64,000 bases of DNA from Neobacillus dielmonensis (GCF_000612665.1 NZ_HG942048.1:1-64000), one strand, 5' to 3'; positions 19,318 to 27,782 are shown, counted from the stretch's first letter. Numbers and translations are program-made. Notes: generated by a model from the sequence alone, not told the origin.

Positions 19318-19461
19318 ATGAGTAATCCAAAACGTGACTCTAAGCACCATGTACCTGAACATCTGGGAACACAGCCTCGCGGATTTTCCGGGAACAAAGG
19401 TAAGAAAATGAATGATACATCAGGAGATCACGCCCAAGTGATTCAAACAAAAGGTGAATAA
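19318..19461 (+). CDS. sspN: Small acid-soluble spore protein N
   Basis: A 47-residue protein with HVPEHLGTQPRGF, NKGKKMNDTSG and terminal QTKGE, matching SspN. Of two adjacent ATGs I choose 19318, six bases from AAGGGGGG; the other (19315) is only three away. It is forespore-expressed. In B. subtilis sspN is followed by tlp, as here. Confidence 0.93.
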   Translation: MSNPKRDSKHHVPEHLGTQPRGFSGNKGKKMNDTSGDHAQVIQTKGE

Positions 19462-19470
19462 TGATGGAAG

Positions 19471-19507
19471 AAAAGACCTGCTGGCCCTAAAGCCTGTCGG
19501 GTCTTTT
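19471..19507 (+). terminator. sspN terminator
   Basis: AAAAGACC / GGTCTTTT outer stem with an inner GGC / GCC pairing, ending in T5 (19471-19507). Confidence 0.8.
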
Positions 19508-19597
19508 TCACGTTTTCGCCTTAATTTTCTGTAATATTTTTACCCTGCCGTTACAAACTATATCTGTACCAATCACACCACCAAAGGAGGAGTACGA

Positions 19598-19828
19598 ATG
19601 ACCTACAACAATAAACCAAATCCGGACGATCGAAGCGATAATGTAGAAAAGCTGCAGGCAATGGTCCATAATACGATTGAGAATATGGAAGCCGCAGAGG
19701 AATCTCTTCGTTTTACTGACAGCGAAACTCAACGTCAAGAAATAGAAGCAAAAAATGAACGCAGACGGGAAAGCATCGCCTCTTTCCGTTCGGAAATCAA
19801 AGACGAAGCCCACGACTCACAACAATAA
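19598..19828 (+). CDS. tlp: Small acid-soluble spore protein Tlp
   Basis: A 76-residue hydrophilic helical protein. It begins [16 protein letters not shown], then [20 protein letters not shown] and a charged [13 protein letters not shown] segment, the standard Tlp (thioredoxin-like protein, a SASP) sequence. AAAGGAGG precedes ATG19598. Despite the name no CxxC is present, which is normal for the family. It forms the sspN-tlp pair with the preceding gene, although a terminator stands between them. Confidence 0.93.
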   Translation: MTYNNKPNPDDRSDNVEKLQAMVHNTIENMEAAEESLRFTDSETQRQEIEAKNERRRESIASFRSEIKDEAHDSQQ

Positions 19829-19837
19829 CCATTTTTC

Positions 19838-19870
19838 AAGGACCAGTTCTTTTTCGGACCGGTCCTTTTT
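19838..19870 (+). terminator. tlp terminator
   Basis: AAGGACC / GGTCCTT stem (19838-19867) followed by T. Confidence 0.8.
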
Positions 19871-19946
19871 ATTATCTCACAATGCCTTTATTTTTTGTAA
19901 CAAAGCATCCTATGGTAAGATAGAAGAGAAATTTTGATATAGAGAT

Positions 19947-22280
19947 GTGATGAACTTGAATATTAACCAACAAAGAAACGGAATGGTTGACTATAAACAG
20001 CAAATACTTGAATGGGAGAAAGAAATATCAAGTACAGGCTTTATCCAGGAGGAGAGCACGTTAATTGCAGCTATTAGCCAGGAAAAGGATCCTGTACTAT
20101 TATCTCAACTATTAACCTTGTCAGCCCGTTCAAGACTTGGACGGAACCAGGATGATTCCTTAGCAGCTGCCCTAGTGGAAAAAGCATTGAAGCTCAATCC
20201 TGCTAACAAATGGGCGATGGAATTCACGATTGGTGTGGAATGGAAAAAACTTAAGGATGTTATGTCCCCGCTTTCTTTCCCGCCAATTAGAGAAACCGAC
20301 AATCGTTCGGCGAAAAAGAAGGTAGCCGAGCAGTACATTGAAATCTGCCAAAGCTTTTTATCGGAAGCAGATGAACGATTTCAAGACCTTCAACATAAAA
20401 AAGATATTGCCTCTAGCTTGATTGGAAAAGATGTCTTCCAACAGTATCAGAAGCTCTATGATTTGCTAGCTTCTGCTATCGAAGAAACAGGCAAATTGTT
20501 AAAAGCTTCTGAAGACTATGAGGAATCCATCATTGGCGTGTTTCATACGGCGGCTTACATAGATGAATTAAAACTCCATTTATCGAAGGTGGAAGAATTA
20601 AAGAGCGAATGGGAAAAGCTATTTCTTCAAGAAGAACAACCTGCTCCATCGGACAAAAATGCCTTAGAACAGCTGAATGAGTTAATCGGGATGGAATCGG
20701 TTAAAAAGCGTGTTAATGATTATTATCGGTTTTTAAAGTACCAAAGACATCGTAAAAAGATGGGCTTAAAAAATAAAGACGAACTTAGTCTTAATATGAT
20801 TTTAACTGGTAATCCAGGGACCGGGAAAACCACCTTAGCCCGTTTGCTGGCTAAGATTTATCATGAACTGGGTGTTTTGCCTCGCGAAGAAGTGGTTGAA
20901 ACCAACCGTGCCCAATTAGTTGGTTCGTATATGGGACAGACGGAAGAAAACGTCCGAAGTATGGTGGAGCGGTCAATAGGCGGCGTGTTGTTTATTGATG
21001 AAGCCTATAGCTTAAAACGGGAAGGCCAGACAGGAAACGATTATGGACAAGCTGCCATTGATACGCTCGTTTCGTTAATGACCGGAAAAGAATACGGCGG
21101 TAAATTTGCGGTGATCTTGGCTGGATATCCGGAGGAAATGCGTTCGTTTATCGATGCCAACCCAGGTCTCCGAAGCCGGTTTCCTCAGTCCAATTTTATT
21201 CATTTGCCTAATTACACCAATGATGAGCTAATCCAAATTGCTGAAAAGGCGGCAGCGGAAAATGATTATTTTTTAACAGAAGCAGCCAAGAAAGAGCTTG
21301 CTCATCGAATTGAACAGGAGCGGGTAGATGAAACCTTCGGCAACGCGAGAACTGTAAGGAATATTGTGTTGGAGGCTATTTTTAAAAAGGGTTCTGACCA
21401 CGACGATGAAGAGGATATTTTAAGGTATATGTTGTTAGATCAGCAGGATTTTGTCGTCGAACGCGAGACCAAGGAATTAAGTCCGCTTGAACAGCTAGAC
21501 CAATTAATTGGGCTGGAATCGTTAAAAACGGAGATGCGATCCTTGTTCTCATTTGTAAGAATGCAGCAGTTCAGAAGAAATAAAGGGTTACCGGCCGTGC
21601 CAATTCAGCTTCATTCTGTGTTTACTGGCAGGCCAGGAACCGGGAAGACGACCGTTGCAAAAATTTATGCGGAACTACTAAAAGAATGTGGCATATTAAA
21701 ACGAGGCCATTTAATTGTTTCCAGCAGAGCGGATTTTGTCGCAGGTTATGTTGGACAAACGGCAGGTAAAACAAAGCAGAAAATTAAAGAAGCCCTTGGA
21801 GGCGTATTGTTTATTGACGAAGCTTACTCCTTGCTCAGCAACACATCAGGAGATTATGGAAAAGAAGTCATTGATACGCTTGTTGATGAGATGACCAAGC
21901 ATAATGAAAACTTAGTCGTGATTTTGGCGGGATACCCCAATGAAATGGACGAACTGCTTGAGAGTAATCCAGGACTTCGCTCACGCTTCAAGAAATTCTT
22001 TTATTTTCCTGATTACTCACCGGAAGAGCTGCTTTCCATCATGGATTCCTATGCTAGCCGATATCACTATCAGCTGACGGAGGTAGCGAAGCAACTGCTC
22101 CTAGAGATGTTGAATGAAGCAAAGCATCATGGCAACGGCCGGTTTGCGACCAACATGGTCGATGAAATGATTCAAGCGCAAGCATCGAGATTGATGAAAG
22201 AGGAAACCATTGAAAATCTAGATGAAAAAGCAATTTTACTAGAAGAAGCCGATGTTAAGGCTGTTAAGAATAAAATCTAA
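19947..22280 (+). CDS. Tandem AAA+ ATPase, SpoVK/CbbX-like
   Basis: A 777-residue protein. An alpha-helical N-terminal region of about 225 residues precedes two CbbX/SpoVK-type AAA modules. Module 1 (about 230-480) has Walker A GNPGTGKTT and Walker B GGVLFIDEAYSL. Module 2 (about 505-770) has GRPGTGKTT and again GGVLFIDEAYSL. Both have arginine-finger segments NPGLRSRF. B. subtilis SpoVK, a mother-cell sporulation protein, has a single module of about 320 residues, so this is a double version. Start is GTG19947 or ATG19950; the ribosome site is weak. It is inserted between tlp and yneP. A remodelling role in sporulation is inferred only. Confidence 0.8.
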   Translation: MMNLNINQQRNGMVDYKQQILEWEKEISSTGFIQEESTLIAAISQEKDPVLLSQLLTLSARSRLGRNQDDSLAAALVEKALKLNPANKWAMEFTIGVEWKKLKDVMSPLSFPPIRETDNRSAKKKVAEQYIEICQSFLSEADERFQDLQHKKDIASSLIGKDVFQQYQKLYDLLASAIEETGKLLKASEDYEESIIGVFHTAAYIDELKLHLSKVEELKSEWEKLFLQEEQPAPSDKNALEQLNELIGMESVKKRVNDYYRFLKYQRHRKKMGLKNKDELSLNMILTGNPGTGKTTLARLLAKIYHELGVLPREEVVETNRAQLVGSYMGQTEENVRSMVERSIGGVLFIDEAYSLKREGQTGNDYGQAAIDTLVSLMTGKEYGGKFAVILAGYPEEMRSFIDANPGLRSRFPQSNFIHLPNYTNDELIQIAEKAAAENDYFLTEAAKKELAHRIEQERVDETFGNARTVRNIVLEAIFKKGSDHDDEEDILRYMLLDQQDFVVERETKELSPLEQLDQLIGLESLKTEMRSLFSFVRMQQFRRNKGLPAVPIQLHSVFTGRPGTGKTTVAKIYAELLKECGILKRGHLIVSSRADFVAGYVGQTAGKTKQKIKEALGGVLFIDEAYSLLSNTSGDYGKEVIDTLVDEMTKHNENLVVILAGYPNEMDELLESNPGLRSRFKKFFYFPDYSPEELLSIMDSYASRYHYQLTEVAKQLLLEMLNEAKHHGNGRFATNMVDEMIQAQASRLMKEETIENLDEKAILLEEADVKAVKNKI

Positions 22281-22306
22281 TATCGATAATGGGGAGGAAG
22301 ATTGGA

Positions 22307-22735
22307 GTGGAAGATTATTTTGTATCAACTAGAGAGATCCTGCTATATTATGCAGACACGGATATGATGGGTGTAATTTATCATGCGAATTATTTGAAGT
22401 TTTTTGAACTGGGCCGGACCGGCTTTATCGAGGATTTAGGCTACAAGTATGTGGATATGGAAGAGAGCGGCTACTATGCACCTGTTTATGATGTCCAGGT
22501 AACCTATAAGAAGCCATTGCGCTATGGTGATCAAGCATTCGTTAAAACCTGGGTAGAGCTGAATGATGGAATTAAGACGATTTATGGTTATAGTGTCATC
22601 AATGGAAATGAGGAAGTTTGCGCCGAAGGAAAAACAACGCATATCATTGTGAAAAAAGATAATTTTAGGCCGACCGCCTTCAAAAGGGCTTTTCCTGAGT
22701 GGTACCGTAAATATGAAGAAGTAAAGAAAAAATAA
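22307..22735 (+). CDS. yneP: Acyl-CoA thioesterase, hot-dog fold (YneP/YbgC-like)
   Basis: A 4HBT-family thioesterase of 142 residues. The active-site segment is YADTDMMGVIYHANYLKFFE with the catalytic Asp followed by the His-Ala-Asn-Tyr motif, and the core strand region reads VQVTYKKPLRYGD. I start at GTG22307: the ATG at 22289 lies inside the GGGGAGGAAG ribosome site, which is correctly spaced for the GTG. It follows the AAA gene by 26 bases and is followed by yneQ, the B. subtilis order. Substrate chain length unknown. Confidence 0.88.
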   Translation: MEDYFVSTREILLYYADTDMMGVIYHANYLKFFELGRTGFIEDLGYKYVDMEESGYYAPVYDVQVTYKKPLRYGDQAFVKTWVELNDGIKTIYGYSVINGNEEVCAEGKTTHIIVKKDNFRPTAFKRAFPEWYRKYEEVKKK

Positions 22736-22765
22736 TGTTTTGGCACATTGGATGGGGTGAAAAGG

Positions 22766-23065
22766 TTGGCGTTTGGAATCAAAAGACAAGATGTGACAGA
22801 ATGGAAACGCAAAATTGACCAAGGTGAAATTGCCTTTTTAACTCATTATTGGCTAGATGCTCGATTCCCGGGATATAAAACCGTCACGAAAGTAGGCTGT
22901 AATGACCTGAAAAAGCTGGCCGCATGGGGTAAGCAATACGGACTTAAGGAAGAATGGATTGACCACCGTAAAGATGGCTATTCACACTTTGATTTAATTG
23001 GTGAAAAGCAGGAAGAGATCTTAAGAAAAGAAGGACGCTTGGAGCACATCTGGAAAAATAGATAG
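22766..23065 (+). CDS. yneQ: YneQ-family conserved protein
   Basis: A small soluble protein of about 99 residues with LAFGIKRQDV, HYWLDARFPGYKTVTKVGC and WIDHRKDGYSHFDL; these Trp/His/Tyr-rich blocks are conserved in YneQ of bacilli. I prefer TTG22766 as start (GGGGTG six bases upstream, giving MAFGIK as in relatives); the frame also opens at ATG22748. It lies directly after yneP, as in B. subtilis. Function unknown. The downstream gap is filled by a repeat array. Confidence 0.8.
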   Translation: MAFGIKRQDVTEWKRKIDQGEIAFLTHYWLDARFPGYKTVTKVGCNDLKKLAAWGKQYGLKEEWIDHRKDGYSHFDLIGEKQEEILRKEGRLEHIWKNR

Positions 23066-23074
23066 CAAAATGAC

Positions 23075-23263
23075 TGTCTTTAATAAAGGCTCTTAAAGAC
23101 AAAAACCAAAACGAAATTGAGGATATTGTCGTTAATAAAACCCATTAAAGACAAAACCAAATAGAAAACTGAGAAAATTGTCGTTAATATGGCCTCTTAA
23201 AGACAAAATAAAATTAAAATGAGAAGAACTGTCGTTAATAAAACGATTAAAGACAGTTCTTCT
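23075..23263. repeat. Array of four ~52-bp tandem repeats with palindromic cores
   Basis: Palindromic cores begin at 23075, 23127, 23179 and 23230 (spacing 52, 52, 51). Each is TGTC[GT]TTAAT ... TTAAAGACA of 26-27 bases, followed by an A-rich linker of 24-25 bases (AAAACCAAA..., then GAGGATAT, GAGAAAAT or GAGAAGAAC). The last unit extends into a 19-bp stem with one mismatch (AGAAGAAC...GTTCTTCT, 23222-23263), which could end transcription of the convergent yneQ and capA-like genes. Confidence 0.75.
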
Positions 23264-23300
23264 TTAGAATTTAATGGATTTGCCTTTGGTAGTCAAAAAA

Positions 23301-24452
23301 CTACTTTAGCCATTGCGACATATGCTGTTGGATTTCCCGGTATTTTGCTTCTGCATTTTTCAAACCAGCTGAACCCGCTTGTTCGAGCGGGACAACACGG
23401 AAATTTCGATGCTTTTGGCTGGTGACATAGGTCGGATAAAAAGCAGGATTTGAGAGCTCAATTTTACTTCCTTGTTCTGACACGCGCTTGGTAATTTCAA
23501 CAGATGCAAGACCACCAATATCTTTATAGTCACCATGTTGAGCGGAGATAAAGTTTCCCAATGAATAGATGACGAACATTTTTCTGCCATCAGTTGTTTC
23601 AATCCAATCCATTGGCTGAAGGACATGTGGATGGGAACCAAACAGGATGTCTACCCCTTCATTGGCAAGAAAAGCTGCTAAGTCCTTTTGGTCCTCGGTA
23701 GGAAACCGTTGATATTCTTTCCCCCAATGGATACTCATGATGACGACATCTGCCGCTGCTTTTGCACGCTGAATTTCTTCTTTCATTTTATCTCGGTCAA
23801 TTAGATTTACGAGATAGTCTTTTCCTTCAGGTACAGGGATTCCATTGGTGCCGTAAGTATAGGAAAGAAAGGCAAGTTTAATTCCATTTTTTTCGATGAC
23901 TCGTAAACGCTGCTGATCTTGTTCATTTTGGAAACTTCCTACATGCGGCAGCCCAATACTTTCTAAATAGGCCGTTTCTGACCGAATTCCTTTTTCCCCT
24001 TTATCTAATGAGTGATTGTTCGCAGTGGAGACGATATCAACTCCGGTATGGACGAGAGCATCTGCCACTTCGTGCGGACTATTAAATGTAGGATATCCAG
24101 AGAGTCCTAATTCTACTCCACCAAGTGTGCTCTCTTGGTTGGCGGTAAGGATGTCGGTTTTTTCTAATAGAGGTTTTACACTGGAGAACATTTGGTCAAA
24201 ATCATATTGCGATCCATTAAAAGCATCCTGATAAACGGGGCTATGAATCAGTACATCCCCAATCGCACCTACTGTGACCTGTTGCGTTATGACGCGAATG
24301 GTTTTTTGAATCGGCCGATATTTGTGGATCTCTGCCGAGTAAACCTTTGGAAGCGGTTTCGGTTTGTTCGATTGCTGTCTAAATAAGCCAAAGGCAATTA
24401 TACTGCAACCAAGAACTAATGCGATCGAGGTAATAATCGGTTTTCTCATCAT
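23301..24452 (-). CDS. CapA-family (poly-gamma-glutamate synthesis-like) membrane-anchored metallophosphatase
   Basis: A 383-residue protein with an N-terminal membrane anchor (residues 8-24) and an extracellular PGA_cap domain. The calcineurin-like metal motifs are GAIGDVLIHSP, NQESTLGG, STANNHSLDKG, SIHWGKEY and GSHPHVLQP. The family includes CapA/PgsA of polyglutamate capsules, but no pgsB or pgsC partner is nearby, so a stand-alone cell-envelope phosphatase-like role is as likely. It diverges from the HesB-like selenoprotein gene. Confidence 0.85.
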   Translation of the reverse strand: MMRKPIITSIALVLGCSIIAFGLFRQQSNKPKPLPKVYSAEIHKYRPIQKTIRVITQQVTVGAIGDVLIHSPVYQDAFNGSQYDFDQMFSSVKPLLEKTDILTANQESTLGGVELGLSGYPTFNSPHEVADALVHTGVDIVSTANNHSLDKGEKGIRSETAYLESIGLPHVGSFQNEQDQQRLRVIEKNGIKLAFLSYTYGTNGIPVPEGKDYLVNLIDRDKMKEEIQRAKAAADVVIMSIHWGKEYQRFPTEDQKDLAAFLANEGVDILFGSHPHVLQPMDWIETTDGRKMFVIYSLGNFISAQHGDYKDIGGLASVEITKRVSEQGSKIELSNPAFYPTYVTSQKHRNFRVVPLEQAGSAGLKNAEAKYREIQQHMSQWLK

Positions 24453-24572
24453 ACCTACTCCCTAGTGCTTTGGTAAGCATATTATTTTTATAGTCTTTGA
24501 CCATACTATAATATATTTATGTGGAAATTTGTATCCTCTCATTCGACAAAATTTTGGAAATGAGGTGCTATC

Positions 24573-24863
24573 ATGTTTAAGGTGACGGAACCAGCCCATC
24601 ATGTTCTCATTCAAATTATTAATCAAGAGAAGACCTTTGATGAGGAACAACTATTATTGCGTTTAAGCATGGGCATTGGCTGAGGGACTCCAAAATTAAA
24701 TCTGTCTCTGGAAGAGCGGAAAATACAAGGGGACCTTACCTTTGAATTTGGTGATTTACAAATCCTAATTCATGAAAAAGACTTTCCTTACTTTGATCAT
24801 ACAAAGCTGGATTACGTAAGGGATGAATCGGGGAAAGGAAGCTTTCAATTGTTAACCATTTAA
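24573..24863 (+). CDS. HesB/IscA-like selenoprotein at the yneR position
   Basis: From ATG24573 (GAGGTG five bases upstream) to TAA24861 one frame holds a single UGA at 24681-24683 (codon 37). Read as Sec it gives a 96-residue HesB/IscA-type protein: helix AHHVLIQIINQEK, strand LLLRLSMGIG, then U-G-T-P-K, LNLSLEE, a FEFGDLQILI strand, DFPYFDHTKLDY and GSFQLLTI. The Sec falls where IscA proteins carry the first Cys of their GGCSG loop; the later CGCG cysteines are absent, as in other stand-alone HesB-like proteins. A SECIS-like hairpin and a strong terminator follow. Its place between yneQ and plsY is that of B. subtilis yneR. HesB-like selenoproteins are a known class; function (redox or Fe-S) is open. 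Confidence 0.88.
24681..24719 (+). promoter_or_regulatory. Candidate bacterial SECIS element in the HesB-like gene
   Basis: Eighteen bases after the UGA: outer CTG / CGG (24702-24704 with 24717-24719), one bulged T, inner CTCT / AGAG (24706-24709 with 24713-24716), apical loop GGA. It is weaker than the SelW-like hairpin but in the right place. Confidence 0.55.
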
Positions 24864-24902
24864 AAAACGGAGCTGCCGGGAATACCGACAGCTCCGTTTT
24901 TT
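24862..24902. terminator. Bidirectional terminator between HesB-like gene and plsY
   Basis: Stem AAAAAACGGAGCTG / CAGCTCCGTTTTTT (24862-24902), 13-base loop; U-runs in both directions. Confidence 0.95.
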
Positions 24903-24909
24903 AAAACCT

Positions 24910-25509
24910 TTATAACCACTTTATTTTGGGTTCCGTTTTATTCATGATTCGTTTAATGTTGGCACGGTGTCGATAAATGACAAACGACACTAATAAAAAG
25001 ACAACTATTAATAAAGGGATATCCCACGATTTGATTAAACCATAAAGCACTACATACAGGATAGCAATCACTCCAGCTATCATGGATGATAGTGAAACAT
25101 ACTTTGTTATGTAAAGGCTAATAAAAAATCCAATCAGAATGGTAATAAATAAATAAGGGGAGCAGAATAGTAAAACGCCGCCAGATGTAGCAACAGCCTT
25201 ACCGCCGCGGAAGCCTGCAAAAATAGGGTACGTATGTCCAATAACAGCTAGCATACCCGTAAGCAGCGGGTTCATGTCAATAGAAAAAATAACCGGCAAT
25301 GCCGCCGCTAAAGTACCTTTCAAAATATCAGCCAATGTAACGGCTAGTCCAGCTTTTACACCCAAAGTTCGGAACGTGTTAGTTCCTCCTAAGTTTCCGC
25401 TTCCATGCTCACGAATATCAATTTTATAAAACACTTTGCCTACAATTAAGCCGGAAGGGATCGAACCAAGAAGATAAGCCAGGACCAAGATTAAAATCAA
25501 TTGAACCAT
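24910..25509 (-). CDS. plsY: Glycerol-3-phosphate acyltransferase PlsY
   Basis: Integral membrane enzyme that transfers acyl from acyl-phosphate to glycerol-3-phosphate, the first committed phospholipid step. The start is ATG25509 (MVQLILIL) behind AAGGAG; a TTG further up lies inside the ribosome site. The 199-residue protein has five membrane spans and the family motifs GSIPSG near the N-terminus, [16 protein letters not shown] in the first cytoplasmic loop and [21 protein letters not shown]. It is located before parE-parC as in B. subtilis (yneS). Confidence 0.96.
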   Translation of the reverse strand: MVQLILILVLAYLLGSIPSGLIVGKVFYKIDIREHGSGNLGGTNTFRTLGVKAGLAVTLADILKGTLAAALPVIFSIDMNPLLTGMLAVIGHTYPIFAGFRGGKAVATSGGVLLFCSPYLFITILIGFFISLYITKYVSLSSMIAGVIAILYVVLYGLIKSWDIPLLIVVFLLVSFVIYRHRANIKRIMNKTEPKIKWL

Positions 25510-25691
25510 ATTACAATTCTCCTTCAAAATAAAATCCAGTGTTTCTATTTTACCATGTAATGTTCATGAAACGCTATTCTACTTTTAACGATTCTGTCAA
25601 TTTATCATATGAATTTGATAGAAAACAGCGAAAAATCCCTTCCCAATTCTTTTGGGATACCGTACCATAGTAACGGGGAGGAACGAATGTC

Positions 25692-27428
25692 ATGGCTAAT
25701 ATGGAAATCATTACTCAAAAGAATTCAAAAAAGTGGATAATAGGAGGGCTCATTAGTGGCATCCTGTTGATTGTATCCGCAGTTATTTTACTATTATATC
25801 CCTTTCCTTCAAATGAAAAACACGCCTATTTTAAAGGGGAACACCCAATCATTTTTAAAGGGATGCCGCAGGGGAATGCTGTGGTGCAAAATCAATCCAT
25901 CTATTTACCAATGCAATTTATCCAAGAAAATCTTGACCTGGCAATCCGTTACGATGAAAAATCAAAATCTGTCATCATCACAACAAAAGATAAAGTGGTT
26001 CAAATGCCAACCGATTCCTTAACCTATTTTATTAATGAACAGCCGGTATCTCTACAATTATCTCCAATTATGACTATGAATGATCAGGTCTATATTAGCA
26101 TTGATTCGATTCTACCTTTTTATTCTTTTCAGTATACAAGATTGCAAGATTCTGATGCCATTATAATTGAACAAGATGGTGATACATATACCAATGCGAC
26201 CGTTATGAATAAGGATATCAATGAAAAGAGATTAAGAATCAGAACAAAACCTGAATGGCAGGCACCTTACTCAGCGCAATTGAAGCGAAATGAAGCTGTA
26301 AGGATAGAAGGGGAAAAACAAGATTTTTACTTTGTTCGCAAAGCTAACGGAATGGCGGGTTATATCAAAAAGAAATATATCCAACCAGGTGAACTTGAAA
26401 AGATTACAGTCGCTCATGATACTAAAAAGTTTAACCTGCCAAAGGTGAATGGACCCATAAATTTAACATGGGAAGCTGTCTATACGAAAAATCCAGATAT
26501 GACAAAAATTCCTGAAATGTCAGGAGTTAACGTGATTTCACCCACCTGGTTTTCATTGGCGGGAGCAGATGGTTCTGTTAAAAATCTTGCTTCGTTAGAT
26601 TACAGTCATTGGGCGCAAACTAGAGGCTATCAAGTCTGGGGCGTGTTTTCCAACGCCTTCGACCCAGAATTAACACACCAGGCTTTTAAAGACTTTGAAA
26701 CTAGGAAAAATATCATCCGGCAGCTGCTTTATTTCAGTCAAATGTATCAGCTGCAAGGAATTAATTTTGATATTGAAAATGTTAATCAAGAAGATGGTCC
26801 GTACATAACACAATTAATGCGGGAGGCAGCACCCTACCTTCACGAAGCCGGGCTGGTGGTATCAATGGATATTACATTTGCAGCAGGTGAAAATAACAAT
26901 TGGTCCTCCTTTTATGAAAGACCCAAGCTAGCGGAAATTGCCGACTATTTAATCGTGATGGCCTATGATGAACATGCAGGGAGTTCGTCAGAGGCAGGAA
27001 GTGTCGCCAGTTTTCCTTGGGTAGAGAATAATTTGGATCAACTGTTAAAGGAGGTTCCTAATGACAAGTTAATTCTGGGTGTACCACTTTATACTAGGCT
27101 TTGGAAGGAACAAACTAACAGTGATGGAACGACTCTAATTACCTCCAAGGCCCTCTCGATGGACCAGGCTAGTGAATGGTTGGCAGAAAAAGGCGTGCAG
27201 CCGGCTTATGATGAGGAAAGTGGCCAGAATTATGCAGAGTATAAGGCACCAGAGGAAAACGCCGTTTATAAAATCTGGATGGAAGACGAAAGTTCTTTAA
27301 CAAAACGAGCCAACCTAGCAGTAACGAAAAACCTTGCGGGTGTGGCTAGCTGGTCAAGACTTTTTGCAGGTCAAACCGCTTGGACAGCCTTACAGATGAC
27401 CACAAACAACAATGTCACACAAAATTAA
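25692..27428 (+). CDS. Membrane-anchored glycoside hydrolase family 18 protein with SH3 and stalk domains
   Basis: A 578-residue envelope protein: N-terminal membrane anchor at about 16-38, a copper-amine-oxidase-N-like domain (45-150; YLPMQFIQENL), a bacterial SH3-like domain (about 180-232; LRIRTKPEW, GYIKKKYI) and a GH18 barrel (about 245-565) with the catalytic strand LQGINFDIENV, where Glu is the acid. It resembles peptidoglycan or cortex N-acetylglucosaminidases of the YaaH/YvbX type. GGGGAGG precedes ATG25692. It could act on cell wall or spore cortex; no export partner is adjacent. Confidence 0.85.
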   Translation: MANMEIITQKNSKKWIIGGLISGILLIVSAVILLLYPFPSNEKHAYFKGEHPIIFKGMPQGNAVVQNQSIYLPMQFIQENLDLAIRYDEKSKSVIITTKDKVVQMPTDSLTYFINEQPVSLQLSPIMTMNDQVYISIDSILPFYSFQYTRLQDSDAIIIEQDGDTYTNATVMNKDINEKRLRIRTKPEWQAPYSAQLKRNEAVRIEGEKQDFYFVRKANGMAGYIKKKYIQPGELEKITVAHDTKKFNLPKVNGPINLTWEAVYTKNPDMTKIPEMSGVNVISPTWFSLAGADGSVKNLASLDYSHWAQTRGYQVWGVFSNAFDPELTHQAFKDFETRKNIIRQLLYFSQMYQLQGINFDIENVNQEDGPYITQLMREAAPYLHEAGLVVSMDITFAAGENNNWSSFYERPKLAEIADYLIVMAYDEHAGSSSEAGSVASFPWVENNLDQLLKEVPNDKLILGVPLYTRLWKEQTNSDGTTLITSKALSMDQASEWLAEKGVQPAYDEESGQNYAEYKAPEENAVYKIWMEDESSLTKRANLAVTKNLAGVASWSRLFAGQTAWTALQMTTNNNVTQN

Positions 27429-27436
27429 TTTATTAG

Positions 27437-27462
27437 ACCAGTCTTTTGACTGGTTTTCTTTT
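27437..27462 (+). terminator. Terminator after GH18 gene
   Basis: ACCAGTC / GACTGGT with TTTT loop (27437-27454), then TTTCTTTTTT. Confidence 0.9.
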
Positions 27463-27494
27463 TTATAGAAGTACCTTTATTACCATGAAAAGAT

Positions 27495-27575
27495 GGCTCT
27501 TTTTAACATTAGAGCTCTGTTAAACGGATATAATGTTGATTTTTTTAACTATGTTGACTGGAGTGGAAATCATCG
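27495..27575. repeat. Degenerate copy of a short GCTCTGTTAA...TGTTGATTT repeat
   Basis: GAGCTCTGTTAAA (27512-27524), TGTTGATTTTT (27535 on) and a GTTGACTGGAGTGGAAATCA block (27553-27572) resemble the ends of short intergenic inverted-repeat elements. A related remnant lies at 57896-57955. It lies in a 354-base gap (27429-27782) that holds no gene. Confidence 0.45.
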
Positions 27576-27713
27576 GCCAAATTCGGAATAAAGGTAGAAA
27601 AATAGTCAATTTTATTACAAAAATATGGAGACTTTTCAAATCATCTGAGAATTCGTTGAAAGGCAGACACCGAGCTCATATAATTTAAATAAATCTAATA
27701 CAAAAGCAAGTAT

Positions 27714-27746
27714 AACCGGCCGGAACTAAGAAAAGCGGTCGGTTTT
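27714..27746 (+). terminator. Terminator-like hairpin in the leader of the response-regulator gene
   Basis: AACCGGCCG / CGGTCGGTT (one G-T pair), 13-base loop, then TTTTAT, 37 bases upstream of the ATG. It may terminate an upstream transcript or attenuate this gene. I see no known riboswitch fold before it. Confidence 0.5.
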
Positions 27747-27782
27747 ATCATATCAAAAAAATATGGATGTGAGGTGTTAACT

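Noticed and set aside
23075-23263. CRISPR array
   Set aside because: Only four units, the intervening segments are similar to each other rather than unique, and no cas gene is near. It is a tandem repeat with palindromic cores.
24462-24650. Minus-strand 62-codon frame across the HesB-like gene
   Set aside because: Lacks a ribosome site and resembles nothing. The plus strand codes a recognisable protein.
27575-27746. c-di-GMP (GEMM) riboswitch before the GGDEF gene
   Set aside because: The conserved GEMM tetraloop/receptor motifs are absent. Only a terminator-like hairpin is supported.
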